A stretch of 64,000 bases of DNA from Buddleja alternifolia (lineage: Eukaryota > Streptophyta > Magnoliopsida > Lamiales > Scrophulariaceae). Of this stretch, positions 45,964 through 58,407 are shown in pieces (position 1 is the stretch's first letter; each line of letters starts with the position of its first letter). The position numbers and the translations under genes are program-made. Location: the NCBI GenBank assembly GCA_019426215.1, contig CM033391.1:20014708-20078707 (forward strand), in the 5' to 3' direction. Below the pieces are notes generated by a model that saw only the letters and a list, made by a program, of their open reading frames with translations, had not been told where the DNA came from and searched no databases.

Positions 45964-46544
45964 TGTTAGGAATTTCATGTTAGATGTTTTGATGATGACA
46001 AGATAAGATTTCATGTTAGACCCCAAAAGAATATAAGTTTATGCTTTCATAGAAACATTGTATAAGCGTTTGAAAGTTTACTATTTTGCTAGGCTTGTAA
46101 TTTTTTGTCTTTATAGATTTTAGACTAGTATGTGATACCAAATCACTAATAGAGTTCTGTGTGAGTCTATTAAGTGATGAAGTTGAAGATCAGCGTCCAA
46201 AGTCAAAGTGAAGATGAAGATATGTTCCAAGCGTCCGTCAAACGCTAAAGAACTGTTTCAGGTTTGACGAATCTCAAGCGTCCAAGTGACTCAAGCGTCC
46301 AGCGACTCAAGCGTCCAGAGACTCAAGCGTCCAGCGACTCAAGCGTCCAAGCGACAAGCGTCCAGAGACTCAAGCGTCCAGCGACTCAAGCGTCCAAGCG
46401 ACAAGCGTCTAAGTGACAAACGTCCAAGCGACTCAAGAGTCCAGCGACTCAAGCGTCCAAGCGACTCAAGCATCCAGCTTTCAGATTCACCTGAAGGATA
46501 AAACCCAAGTTATCAAGGACTTAAATGCAATCACCAACGGACAT
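45964..46544 (+). repeat. Truncated SIRE LTR
   Basis: It begins TGTTAGGAATTTCATG like the solo LTRs at 16797 and 18670. Similarity stops at CCAACGGACAT (46544), about a third of the way through. It contains an expanded minisatellite. Confidence 0.83.
46274..46478 (+). repeat. Minisatellite, about 13 copies of CAAGCGTCCAGCGACT
   Basis: Units of 15-17 bases, variants AAGTGACT, AGAGACT and AAGCGA at the end. The other SIRE LTRs have only two or three related words here, so the array expanded in this copy. The short ORF translated from it is a by-product. Confidence 0.88.
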
Positions 46545-47230
46545 ATACTATCGAACCGGAAAATCTATCGGTTCAAGGTGCACTGGTCGGACCGATGATA
46601 TCATAATTATAATATAAATAATTATTAATATATTAAAATTTGATAAAAAATAAATACATAAATATGCAACAAAAATTTAAATAAAAAACCAATCATTAGA
46701 ATTTAAGCATTCACAAATGACAAATCCAATAAAAATATAGAAATACACACCTAATTAACGTAAAAGTGCAACAAAATAAACACACATTAGCAAAACGAAA
46801 CCTCCAAAATGCAACATAACTGAGCTCAAATTAATGTGTTGAAAATGATTGATTCGCTGGAAATTGTGGGAGTGAGGAAATTTCCGACAAGGGGGGATTA
46901 GAGTAAAAGAGATGGAGAATTGGAGATAGAGAAACTCATCTGCTGCTGCTGCGTGAAACGGCGAAGGAGAGAAACTCCTCGCCTGCGGTTGCTGCGTGAA
47001 AGAGAGGAAGAAAGAGGGTTTTTGAGGTTTAATTTTGGGGTTGAATTATGGAAAATATCAAAATAGGGATTTAATTTTGATCAATTTCTTTCACATTTGG
47101 AAACCGCCCGGTTTGACCGAACCTGCACCGGTTCGAGAGGTTCAACGGTCCGAGCGATTTTAAGCAATTTTCAGGCTAGAGCGGTGTTGAGGTTCACATC
47201 GAACCGGTAAAAGCTCTGGGCGGCGGTCCG
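46545..47230. mobile_element. Unclassified transposon remnant upstream of the host gene
   Basis: Both ends are rich in ACCGG/CCGGT words (GAACCGGAAAATC and CGGTTCAAGG on the left; GAACCGGT, GGTCCGATCGGACCGG on the right), around an AT-rich middle. This resembles terminal inverted-repeat elements, but I could not define exact termini or a TSD. It ends about 90 bases before the ATG of the AAE gene. Confidence 0.4.
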
Positions 47231-47321
47231 ATCGGACCGGCCAGTCCTGATAATAAGCATAAAATTGTGATCGCTGAAAACATCTATCTTCTCATCAACC
47301 AAAAGTAAATCTCCGGTGAAA

Positions 47322-50300
47322 ATGGGGAGTAGTGAGGATTACAAGTCCCTGGACTGTATCACCACCGCCGATATAGAGGCGTCGGGAATCCCCCATGAAA
47401 ACGCCGGCGAACTCCAACAGCAGCTGGCCAGAATAATCCGTAATTGCGGCGGCGCCGGAACTCCGGAAACGTGGAGTAACATCTCCAAACACCTTCTTAC
47501 TCCGGACCTCCCATTTGGTTTCCATCAAATGATGTACTATGGCTGCTACAAATACTTTGGACCTGACCCTCCTGCTTGGTCACCCCACCCGTATGTTATG
47601 TTATGTCCTACTTTTTTCTTTCTACTTTTGGTTCCTTTCCTTCGTTCCTTTTTCTTTCTACTTTTTGTCTCAAATTCTAGCATGAACCGAACGAACAGAG
47701 CATTATTATAAGGGAATTACACGCAATTCAAAAGATTTTGAATGTCTTTCATCGTTTAAGGATGTCATTTCAGCGGCATAATGAACTTCGTTTTCATACT
47801 TATTAAGTGTTCATTGTTTTCTTCTTCTTTTGCTGTAAAAACTAATTTAAAAAAGGAAATGTAATTAATCTCAAGTAATGAACACGTGAGGTGAGGTATC
47901 AGACAATTAAATACATGTATGTGCTAGTATTAGTAGATTTTCTGCAAGCTATTTGTTTGCAGTCACAGATGTTTTGTATGTTGAACTTGAAGAAGTAATA
48001 ATGTCATAATGTGGGAGAGATGTGCTGTTTGAGACAGAGGTAGGGTGTATTGGGAGTCATCTAAATCATGTATTCGAACAACAAAAGAAAAGATTCTGTT
48101 GTGTGCTTCAAGGCATGGAAAGTGAAGGTTTTTAGTAATGTCGCGTGCAGATAAAAGATGTTTGGAGAATATGAAATGTATTTTCCTAAGAAGTCATGTT
48201 AATTAGACTTATGGTAGTACTGACCAGAACATCAACACTCAAGAACTCGCGAGTGAAAGGCTAGAAAGCTGTTCTGAAAACGATCTTGGAAATGGTTTTC
48301 GCATGACTGACTTCATAATGTGGGCGTTTAATGGGATGGGCAAGAGTTAACTGGCAATCATCTCAAAAGAATGTTGGAGTCTTGGATTTGAATGATAATA
48401 GCCCAAGCAATATTTAGGAGGTGTGGTGCGGTGCTTGTGTTCAACAATTCAGTGATGTGGAGTGTCCTGAAGACTCTGGATAATGTGTAGAGTAATGGGC
48501 TTTGATACCGAGATCCATGTTTAGAAATGTTAGAAAATGAAGTTTAATTTCAATTAGAGGAATTACGCAACCAGACATGACTCCATTTAAAGAAACTGAA
48601 AAATCAAAGAAAATAGTATACTCCAAATATTACATAATCAATCTAGTTATTCCTATGGTTAGAATCACTAATCTGATTTCTTCGTAATGATTGTTCTTGT
48701 GCAGCAGTGGCGCAAATTTGACAAATATCGGCAAGCTACTGGAGGAGCATGGAAGAGAATTCCTAGGGTCAAAATATGTGGATCCAATTTCAAGCTTCCC
48801 TGATTTTCAGGAATTTTCTATCTCAAACCCTGAGGTTGTAATGAATGATTCACCTTAATGCTTGAATCCTTATTTTTTAAAGAATATCAGTGATTAGCTG
48901 TGGTGTTTTTCTTACCTTTTTTGGTTTTTCAATTGTTTTTCCTTCTTAGGTTTATTGGAAAACTGTATTAGACAAAATGAATATCTGTTTTTCTGTTCCT
49001 CCTAAATGCATTCTTCGTGAGGATCCTACTCACCCTGGGGGTCACTGGCTTCCTGGAGCAAGTACAAATCCAGCGAAGAATTGCCTTAGTTTGGGTGCTG
49101 GGAGGACTCTAGATGATATTGCCTTGATATGGCGGGATGAAGAAGATGATGAAGTTCCTATAAATAAGATGACCCTTAAGGAGCTACGAACATCCGTTTG
49201 GTATGCTATTTCTTATTTGGTTTTTGGCATTCTTAATTATTTCCTGCTGAAGGTTTGGACGTGATGATTTCCGGTATTAGCAATATATATTGGCGTGTGT
49301 TGTTTTAGATTTTATTATCATGTAAGTTGAAAATTGTAAGAAAACCCAATTTATAGAACATGACCTACTTAATTCTGCTTATTTACTCACTTTTAAGTTT
49401 TCATGCCATACTTTGTGAAGTCTTCCTTAACATCCTCTTAGTGGAAGAGAGTCTATGTAAATTGGCAAACCAAAAGAAGATTGGCTTCGATTTCCGAAAC
49501 TCTTTAAAAGGAAAAAATTATTCCCCTGTCATTTAGTTTTGGTGGTCAAATTCTCTATGGATTTCCTATCCACGATAATTATTAGGACTTATATCCATTG
49601 TAGATGGGGTTAGTTTTAGCTACATTTTAAAGAAATCTCTCGTATCTTACCTATTGATTGCAAATGCTCCTTGGGGCTGCTTCTCAATTTCATTGAGGAG
49701 CGGGCCTTATCCCTTGATAATGCCTACTGGTTGCTACATTACCTCTTTCTACTTTGGCTGCCAAATCCATCAAGTAACAAAGAATCACCTCTAAATTGCA
49801 TGATTACATAGTGATATGGTTTGTTCTTATTCTGGATCCAGCTGCTTTCATGTGTTTTCTTAAGAATTAATCGCTCATATACATGATGCTTTGTGCTCTT
49901 CATTATTTCCCAAGAGTTTGCTAACTTAACTCTTAGATGATGCGAAACTATGTTTAGGACTTTTTTGTAGGCTTGTTGCCCATGCAATAGAAACCCTAAA
50001 ATTGGAGAAAGGCTCTGCAATTGCCATAGATATGCCTATGGATGTTAACTCCGTGGTGATCTACCTGGCCATAGTTCTTGCTGGTCACATAGTTGTGTCC
50101 ATTGCTGACAGTTTTGCACCGGCTGAAATATCTAAAAGGCTCAAAATATCCAAAGCAAAAGCAATTTTCACTCAGGTGTGAATCCCTTCTTGTAAGCGTT
50201 AAGGACTATCATATGCCTGCATAAAGTCTTATCACTCTTCATTAAGGTAGTTAAGTCAACCTGTTGAAAGTCATACAATATCCTTCCTAAATTATGTATC

Positions 50301-53300
50301 TAGGATCCTCTATTTGTTCTACATCATGTATCATCTTAATCTCAAATTTGGCTTTAGAGATTTCTCACTGAAAGTTCTCTTTCTTTGTGCTATAGCTTGT
50401 AGCGTTTTATTAAACACTAATTCTCAAAATCTGGATTCTGGAACACTCGTCGCTGTTGCTTGCAGCTTCTTGTTACTCTCAGTCTAAAAGTTGGTTTTGG
50501 GAGACAAATTGTATTAGAAAGGCAAGCAACATCACATTTTCCGAGAAATTTCTCATACTAACCTGGATCAAACAGATACATCCTAATTAGTTAACATTAT
50601 ATGTTCCCGTTTCTTCCAATTACCTACATAAAATCAAGTTTTTATTTCGTTCTTATTTCCCCTTCTGGGTTGTCTTTCTTTGGTTGGGTTCAAGGAAGGC
50701 CTTCTAATAATAATTATAGATCATTGACAATGTTATGATTGACTCTTTTATTTTCTTTAAGAAAAATAATGAAGAAAGAAAATATGTTTGAATTGATTAG
50801 CATGGCAAAAGAAAACTTGTCCTGCATGTTTCTTCTCAAAAAACATCAGTAGAAAAATGTTTTTACTTGCAATATGCATGAATAGGAAGACCATTTCGAG
50901 GAGTTCATTAACAGACTGTTCTTAGTTTTCTGTTGTAATAATGATTGATTTCTGAGCTTAATCAAACTATATTTGCTGCCTTTCCACCTCTCCTACTGAA
51001 AGTCATGGTATCTTGCTTTTTGTTATGATCAAGAAATTAATAAATATGGATTTTTCGTAATTAGTACTAATTTATCTAAGTAGTAGTGATGGAACATTGT
51101 CATACATAGATTAGTAGTTTTGTTTCAATCACTGAAACTTATAGTACTCAATGTGGCAATTGTATTAGTATTCCATTCTCTTTTAGAGCAGCCTGCTAAT
51201 TGCGAAATATTTGTTTGACATGTTAGCTTTAATTAGTTGGATTACTTCGTCTTTGATTCTTACCCTTATGCACTCTTTTGTTGTCTAATCTCCTCCTAAT
51301 CCAACCTTAATTCCCAGGATCTCATTATTCGTGGTGATCGAAAACTTCCCTTATACAGGTGAATTCTCACTCCGCCGAAGCCCAATTTTGTGTGTTTTGC
51401 ATAAGTGCATACATGTATGTGTCAGTGTCTCAGCTACAAATTTTATTCGAGAATGCAGAGGGAAATTGGAAAAAAAAAAAGAAAAGGTTTTTCACTTGTA
51501 AGTACAGCTATGAATATACACATCTTTCTCCAGGTAAGGATACTTTATGAATCTAGAATGAAAAAATATTTACATCTAATTCCAAGTTGCTCTGCCTCGT
51601 CGACTCTGATGCTGAGCGCACCTTTCTTTAAAACCCACATTCCAGAGGAATGGCTTTAATTGGAGATATAGCCTGAAAGCTAAAGAATATGCTCTTAAGC
51701 TCATCTGGAACTGACAATGCAGCAAAAACACTCTCTTATATGCTTCTAAGATGAGCCAGGTGGATATTATTCATACAAAGAAAGCCAATCTTAGGCCTGA
51801 CAGAACCATTCCAACTTGAGACAAGACAGCCATTACCATGTTGATCAAATCAGGATAAAAACATTGAGTAGTCGATTCATTTTGTGCTCTGTTGTTCTAC
51901 TTGATTTTATGCTTGGCCACACGTCATAGTTAAATTCATGCAATCTTTATATCAAACTTCTGGAGATGTGGCTGTCAATACAGCTCTCCCTGATTTTTCT
52001 CCACCATTTCTTGATGTTTGCATTCTTTCACCGAAGTGTTCTTCTTCACATATGTTTTCTGGATGCTGCAGTAGAGTTGTTGATGCTCAATCACCAATGG
52101 CAATTGTAATTCCCACCAGAGGCACCAGTTTCAGCATGAAATTGCGTGATAATGACATTTCCTGGCAGAGTTTTCTTGAGAGAGCAAATGTTTCCAAGTA
52201 TGAATGCTAATCAATATGATTGTTTATGGTATTGCTTTTTTATCAGCTTAACTATTTACTCTAAAGAGGAGCACCATATGAAAATATATTCTTTGTTTGT
52301 AAACTAATGTTTGGGCTATATGAAATCTAATTGAGCATGATGAACATAGTTTACTGGTTATGAAGCGATATCTTACTTGGGATACTTGAAAAGATGTGAA
52401 CTCATAAAGCACGAGTCTCAAAGCAGAGTTTAAGAAGAGTTGGTTATGAGACTGGTGTTTTGTCCAATAGATTATTACCTTTAATTCGAACACGGTGTTC
52501 ACAATTTTGCGTGGCATCTTCATTCCAATACAATCTTAACATTGAGAAATGCTGTATCAAGAATTTCAGGCTTCCCCATAAACTATTCCATTTTTAGACA
52601 TGGAGAATGACGTCTAAATTATACATGAATTCATCGCACTTATTCATTGATTCAGCCAAAGAGTCCTGCATGGTGGCAAACAATGAATTCTATTTGACTT
52701 GCCCCCTTAAAATTGGCAATGCTTTTCGAAAGTAGACAAAGTAGATAGTATCTGTTTGGCCTATTTTAAGCAGTATTTTTTAGATGTATCATAGTCTTTG
52801 AATAAACAGTCTGCCAGATTTATGCTCTCATACTAGTACACATGTTCTCTTCCAGAGAAGTTGAGTTCGTTGCTGTTGAACAAACAACTGAAGCATTCAC
52901 AAATATTCTTTTCTCATCAGGAACTACAGGTATACTTGCAATTTTAGTTGTTATGGATTTGAATTTGTTAGCTCCAAATCCATCAATCCAAACTACGTAA
53001 GTTACTTCCATGCATACTCTTATCGGAAAAAAGAAAAATGGAAAAGTTGACCCCAAGATAGATTCTGGACTTTTCTTCAACATATCAGCATTTGTTTTCA
53101 GGCATTATAGACATTTGTTTCCTCTAGTACTATTATGTTTCTTCACTGGACCTTCTGCTAGCACCATTCTTTACTAATCTAACTAGCCGATCTAGAGTTT
53201 TTTGCAGAGCGTTGATAAGTCATGACACTTCTGCTACAAATGCATATAAACTTAAGAAAGGAATCGCCACTTTGATGGATGGATTATCTGTTGCTCCTCT

Positions 53301-55895
53301 TGAACAACTTTTGACAGCATTTGCTCGATTAAAAGAAAACAAAAGCTTAAATCCCAAGATTTCAAGCATTTTTATTTATGTCAATTATTTGTCGGACGAA
53401 CATTAGACAACCTTTTAATTGACATATCTGTTTCACTTTTGCATATTAATTTGTGTCCCGTCTTTTACTACAATGTCGAAGACTAAAAAAGTATTTGTTA
53501 ATGCCGTTTTAGGTATAAATAAATTTGATTGGTTCACCAGTCAGAGCTCCAGTGCTACTTAAGTCATTGAATCAGTATTGTATTACCGTTGATGAACCAG
53601 GAAACTCTCGTGATGTAACAATGTTGGAATAATTTATTGTTTTTGTGCCTCAGGGGATCCAAAGGCAATCCCATGGACTATTGCTACACCTTTTAAAGCT
53701 GCTGCAGATGGTTGGTGCCACATGGACATTCATAAAGGTGATGTAATTGCTTGGCCAACTAATCTTGGATGGATGATGGGTCCTTGGCTTGTTTATGCGT
53801 CATTGTTGAATGGGGCCTCAATGGCTCTATATATTGGTTCTCCCCTTGGTTCTGGCTTTGCAAAGTTTGTGCAGGTGATGTCGAACTCTTTGGTTCCTTC
53901 TCAAATCATTGTTTCGATCTAATTTGCATTATCTACCAAGAAATTAGTGATGAAAGCTATTCTTTTGTGATTATCATATGTGGATCTAAATGTTCCAGGA
54001 AATGTCATAAGAGTTCTCGTTTGAAAGTAATACATCTTGCCTGTTATAAAAAGTGTTCCAGGACTTGGGCTTTGGTATCAGAGGCATACACCTTTTGCAC
54101 CACAAAGAATCCCATGTTACTTCACTTTTGTTATGTCGCAGAGATGTGTGAATCAGGGAGTTTCTATGTACCTGTCATTTATAAATATACATCAAATACT
54201 TATCCAATAATTCTTTTTGCATAGTATACTTTTATGAAAACTTAAAACTTTCCGCCGCACAAATCTTTTACAGTGAGTTTTAATGTTATTATATGCAAGC
54301 ACATGCCCCTCTCATCCTATTTGTTCTCCTATCAGTATATATTTTAGGGATAATTACACTCACACCCCCTCAATGATGCAATAATTACACAATCCTCCCC
54401 TCACTAATTGATAATTACAAACACACCCCCTCATGTTAAAGATTTCTTACAATTGCACCCTGTGTGTAACAATTCTTACAATTGCACCCCTTGTAAACCT
54501 TACAAATAGATTCTTACAATTGCACCCTGTGTGTAACAATTCTTACAATTGCACCCCTTGTAAACCTTACAAATAGACCCCCTGAGGGGGTGTGTTTGTA
54601 ATTATCAATTAGTGAGGGGAGGTTTGTGTAATTACCCCATCATTGAGGGGGTGTGAGTGGAATTATCCCTATATTTTATTACACCTAAATGTAAATTTTT
54701 TTAGTTATTTTTTTATTTATTTATCGTTACATATTTGAGTTGCAATTACTGTTAATGAAGTACGATTAAATATTTTTAAAATTCACTGACCCACCAACTT
54801 GACAACTAAATAAATCGAACCAACTAACACCAGACTGTTTAGTTTTGATAGGATAGATGCACAGTATCAGTTTATAGTTTTGCAAACCAATACGTCTAAA
54901 ATTGCAGAGCCCGTAAAACTTGGAACTAAAAGTGCATTTTTGCCAATCAAGTTTGCATCAATATGACCTACCTTGGGTTTTGGTTTTTCCTTATGTTGCA
55001 CTCATTTGGAATCCAAATTGTACTTTTTAGGATGCTAAAGTAACAATGCTGGGTGTGATCCCTAGTATTGTGAGGGCGTGGAAAAGAGCAAATTCGATAG
55101 CTACTTATGATTGGTCAGCCATCCGGTAGGTTGGAATTATTATCTTAGACCATATCACATGTTCTGAGCAGTGGTTTACCTCACTCTACTTTTGACCTGC
55201 ATTCTTTATTTATCATTGTTGTGTGGGTCTAAGTATCGAACGATTGAAAGTCGATATAACTCAATCTGTTGTGATGGGTTTATGTTAATGATCTGTGCTC
55301 GGACATTCATATTACAAGATGAGCTTTGCTTCTGAAATCCATTTGCTCTGGAGTCATCTATTTTATTATAGAATCGACGGAGGACTTATAGAAACTGTTT
55401 TGGTCTGTCAAATTTAATTTGGTGTAACAATTACTACCTCGAAAAATTGACAAGTGTCCCAAATAACTTTTCTTTCTCTCTCATCTCCTATTTTTCCTCA
55501 CCTTTTATTTCCTCGTGTAACTTATCACACACGTTCTCTTTCACGTTTCTTTTCTTTTCCCTCATCTCTGTTTCATTGTTATTTATTTTTTCATGTTTAA
55601 TCATTTGAGTTTTGTTGAAAAATTTAATTTTATACTCATTGATTTTTATTCAAGAATTTTTCTCTTTTTGCACATGCCTCGAGTGTGATACTCGGACTAG
55701 TTTGATAAAATGGAGGACGTAAAACTGAAATGTGAACACTGGTTTTATCAAACGTAAAACTGAAGTGTGAACACTGTATGTTGAGGCTTGACAACTTTAA
55801 GTTGCTGAATCAGTTTTGAAAAATACTCTCTTTAACTGAGTTTAAGCACTGAAATAAATCTGGTGAAAATTACATCTATTCCTGTTATCAGATAT

Positions 55896-55934
<39 letters not shown>

Positions 55935-58298
55935 GTGTGGGGGGGGGGGATATCCCCCCACCCACCTACCCCCTAATATATATATATATATGGGATATCT
56001 TTTTTTTTTTTTTTGGTAGGATATATATGGGATATCTGATAGCAGGAATAGATGCAATTTTATTCTTATTATTGCCAGATTTATTTTAGTGCTTATATAT
56101 ATATCCCCCCACCCACCTACCCCCTAATATATATATACATATACATATATATATATGGGATATCTGATAGTAGGAATAGATGCAATTTTATTCCTATTAT
56201 CGCCAGATTTATTTCAGTGCTTATATATATATATATATAACTTCCAAATGTAAGGTTTCTGCTTAAGTGGAGTTTTGCGACCGAATCTTATTGTTTTGGT
56301 GTGTATACTGATAACTAATTCAATTCGGCCCTTCTCTTCTTTCCTACACTTCTTTTATGCTTAAGTGCTTATTATTGTTACCAAACACCCCTACATCTAG
56401 CCTAATGCGTGATTGATCTCCTGTAGTTGCTTTGCATCCACGGGTGAGGCATCCAATGTGGATGAATACCTCTGGTTGATGGGGAGAGCTCGGTACAAGC
56501 CTGTCATTGAGTATTGTGGTGGGACTGAAATTGGTGGTGGATTCGTTACGGGTTCATTATTGCAGGATCAGTCTCTAGCGGCTTTTAGCACACCGGCAAT
56601 GGGCTGCAGTCTCTTTATTCTTGGCGATGATGGATTTCCAATAGTAAGCACCCTTTAAATCTTACTTCTGAAGTGAAGAGCATCAAATGTGTTCATAGTA
56701 GTTGTGCATGCCATGAACTTCATGCATGCATAAAAAATTAAATGTTCTAAGAACCTATCCATATTTCGCATACTTGAGTTTTGGAGGGGATAAAATTTGG
56801 GTCTGGCTTTGCTAAAATGAACCTGTAACTGGTTGGTATAGCCGTCTTTTAAAACTTGTGGTCTCCTCAGTTTTAGTTTAGATGTACATCATCTGATTAA
56901 AATCTCATGTTATCTGGCCTCATACTGCGCACACAAGACTTGTCCAAAATAACATTCGGATGAAGGGTGTCATCTATTTTATTGATCCATGTTTAATGAG
57001 GAACTGCAATAGCATCTATTTTTTGTGCTTATGTGAGTAATAATATCATCCAATGCTGGTCTGAAACCCGAAACAATAATATTTTTCCTAAAGTTGCCTG
57101 TGGTTCACCACCACTGAAAAACATTTCTTCAGCAACTGGTGAACAACCAATTGCCTACCCTTTGCTTGCATAAGTCAATTTGATATATATATATATATAT
57201 ATCTATATATATATATTCACTTGTATATCTTATGGTCTTTATCAAAAGTCAAAACAAATGTGAAAAGCTCACTGCAGCTCCTGAATGAAAATTTCAGACG
57301 TCATTGAATTATTGTTCGATGCTGAGATTTTTGGACTTCATCCGTCTTCATGCTTTATCTAATATTCAGGATTTTGATGACAGTAGAAAGTGATGACTTT
57401 CATGACTGTTGTCTTATGTGGAGTGGTTATGGTTCAAAACACCAACGTAGTTCTTGAGGGCTCTGCTTGATGGAAAGAGCTTGGTTGAGGAAATTACTAG
57501 AATATGCGCAGCAGGACGGGTTGTTGGTATGATGGCTAAGATTGCGAGTCAGCCAGAAAATGACAAGAGATGTGTGTGTGTGGGGGGGGGGGGGGGGGGG
57601 ATAAAATAGCTAATAGAACAGCTAACAGTAAAACAGAATAATGAATAAGATAAAACCAGCTGTTTCTTCAGTAGGTTGATTCTGGAGAATTACTTCACAA
57701 TGTTGTAGGTGATCCTATGTTGTAGTTTATATATAGAAATTATTGCACCTTCAATTGAGTGGAATTTGTGCCATTAGTCATAGCATGTCATGCTTGAGTA
57801 AGCAAGAAGTAAGAGAGACTGTTTCAAGTGTAAAAGAACTAGGAAAAAGAATAAGATCTGAAATTGGGAAAATTCTAAAACTTGACTTTATCAATGAAGA
57901 AGGTAAAGTAACTCACAAGATTATGGTTTTAATGTCCATAAATAATTTTCACCCAATTTTCTGATTCTTATTGTCTTTGTATGAAGCCACCAGATGGTCC
58001 TGGAATTGGTGAATTAGCTCTTGGTCCGCTCATGTTCGGAGCTTCTATCACTCTACTGAATGCCAACCACTTTGATGTCTACTTTAAGCAAATGCCAGTT
58101 TGGAATGGGAAGGTGAACTACTCCTCTCCCTTGTGTCAGTATACTCTTCTGTTCCTTTTTCTTACATTATTTTGCTTTCATTTTCGGTTCACTGAACAGA
58201 TTCTCAGAAGGCATGGTGATGTCTTTGAGCGCACTTCAAGAGGATACTACCGCGCACACGGTCGTGCTGATGATACTATGAATCTTGGGGGTATAAAG
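47322..58298 (+). CDS. AAE17: Peroxisomal acyl-activating enzyme (AAE17/AAE18-like), exons 1-12, C-terminus outside the window
   Basis: The ANL superfamily uses ATP to adenylate a carboxylic acid and then forms the CoA thioester; AAE17/18 are annotated as peroxisomal. Exons: 47322-47590, 48705-48834, 48950-49200, 49971-50175, 51318-51358, 52072-52197, 52856-52929, 53654-53874, 55031-55125, 56427-56643, 57987-58112, 58200-58298. All introns are GT..AG, phases agree, and 618 codons have no stop. Visible motifs: [16 protein letters not shown] (A3, across exons 7-8), [12 protein letters not shown] (A5, exon 10) and [13 protein letters not shown] (A8, exon 12). The A10 lysine and any PTS1 signal would be in the missing roughly 100 residues. 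ATG 47322 has good context (AAAATGG). AAE18 is the alternative name. Confidence 0.87.
53212..53406 (+). other. Exon-like open frame inside intron 7 of the AAE gene
   Basis: A 64-codon frame follows a good acceptor-like TTTTTTGCAG at 53198-53207 and has protein-like composition ([31 protein letters not shown]). It is not part of the AAE protein, since exons 7 and 8 join in frame without it. I do not recognise the family. It could be a captured gene fragment or a poison exon. Confidence 0.3.
54345..54671. mobile_element. Fold-back MITE in intron 8
   Basis: About 90-bp terminal inverted repeats starting TAGGGATAATTACACTCAC and ending with its complement (GTGAGTGGAATTATCCCTA) surround a short core. 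The core holds a 67-bp direct duplication (54444-54510 and 54511-54577). The flanking TA/TATA may be the TSD. A related half-element lies at 59893-59990. Confidence 0.83.
55844..56240. repeat. Inverted-repeat and microsatellite cluster in intron 9
   Basis: The sequence around AAATCTGGTGAAAATTACATC (55856-55893) recurs inverted at 56033-56095 and 56159-56222. Between them are (CA)n, (TA)n and blocks of GATATCCCCCC / CCCACCTACCCCC. It could form large hairpins. Short ORFs across it are artefacts of the repeats. Confidence 0.75.
57451..57960 (+). other. Coding-like segments in intron 10 of the AAE gene
   Basis: Frame 57451-57570 reads [18 protein letters not shown] and on to SQPENDKR, and 57743-57960 contains [18 protein letters not shown] and [12 protein letters not shown]. 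They are separated by (GT)n and a G tract. Neither belongs to AAE, whose exons 10 and 11 join in frame. No family is recognised; gene-fragment capture is possible. Confidence 0.28.
57571..57600 (+). repeat. (GT)n followed by a 19-base G run
   Basis: TGTGTGTGTGT at 57571-57581 followed by G at 57582-57600, inside intron 10. Confidence 0.9.
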
Positions 58299-58407
58299 GT
58301 CTGCCAAAACTTCATACACTTGTTTATTTGATTAGATGTGTTGTGCGAATAGCATAACAATGTACATGATCCATGTTTCGAGTCCTAAAAGTAAAACTAG
58401 ATGTCTA

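Noticed and set aside
46274..46478. CRISPR-like regular repeat
   Set aside because: Units are contiguous with no unique spacers, inside a plant LTR; it is a minisatellite.
46286..46501. 71-residue ORF rich in Ser, Arg and Gln
   Set aside because: It is a translation of the 16-bp minisatellite in a truncated LTR.
47316..47711. 131-residue ORF taken as a complete protein
   Set aside because: Only the part from ATG 47322 to 47590 is exon 1; the rest reads into intron 1 after a good GT donor.
53769..54224. 151-residue ORF overlapping exon 8
   Set aside because: It is a different frame from the AAE exon and runs into intron 8; the exon 8 frame carries the conserved motifs.
56052..56240. Tyr/Ile-rich ORFs around 55842-56240 and 60139-60330
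   Set aside because: They are translations of (TA)n and (CA)n microsatellites.
47322..58298. 4-coumarate-CoA ligase or plain acetyl-CoA synthetase
   Set aside because: The N-terminal extension ([25 protein letters not shown]) is typical of the AAE17/18 group, not of 4CL or short ACS.
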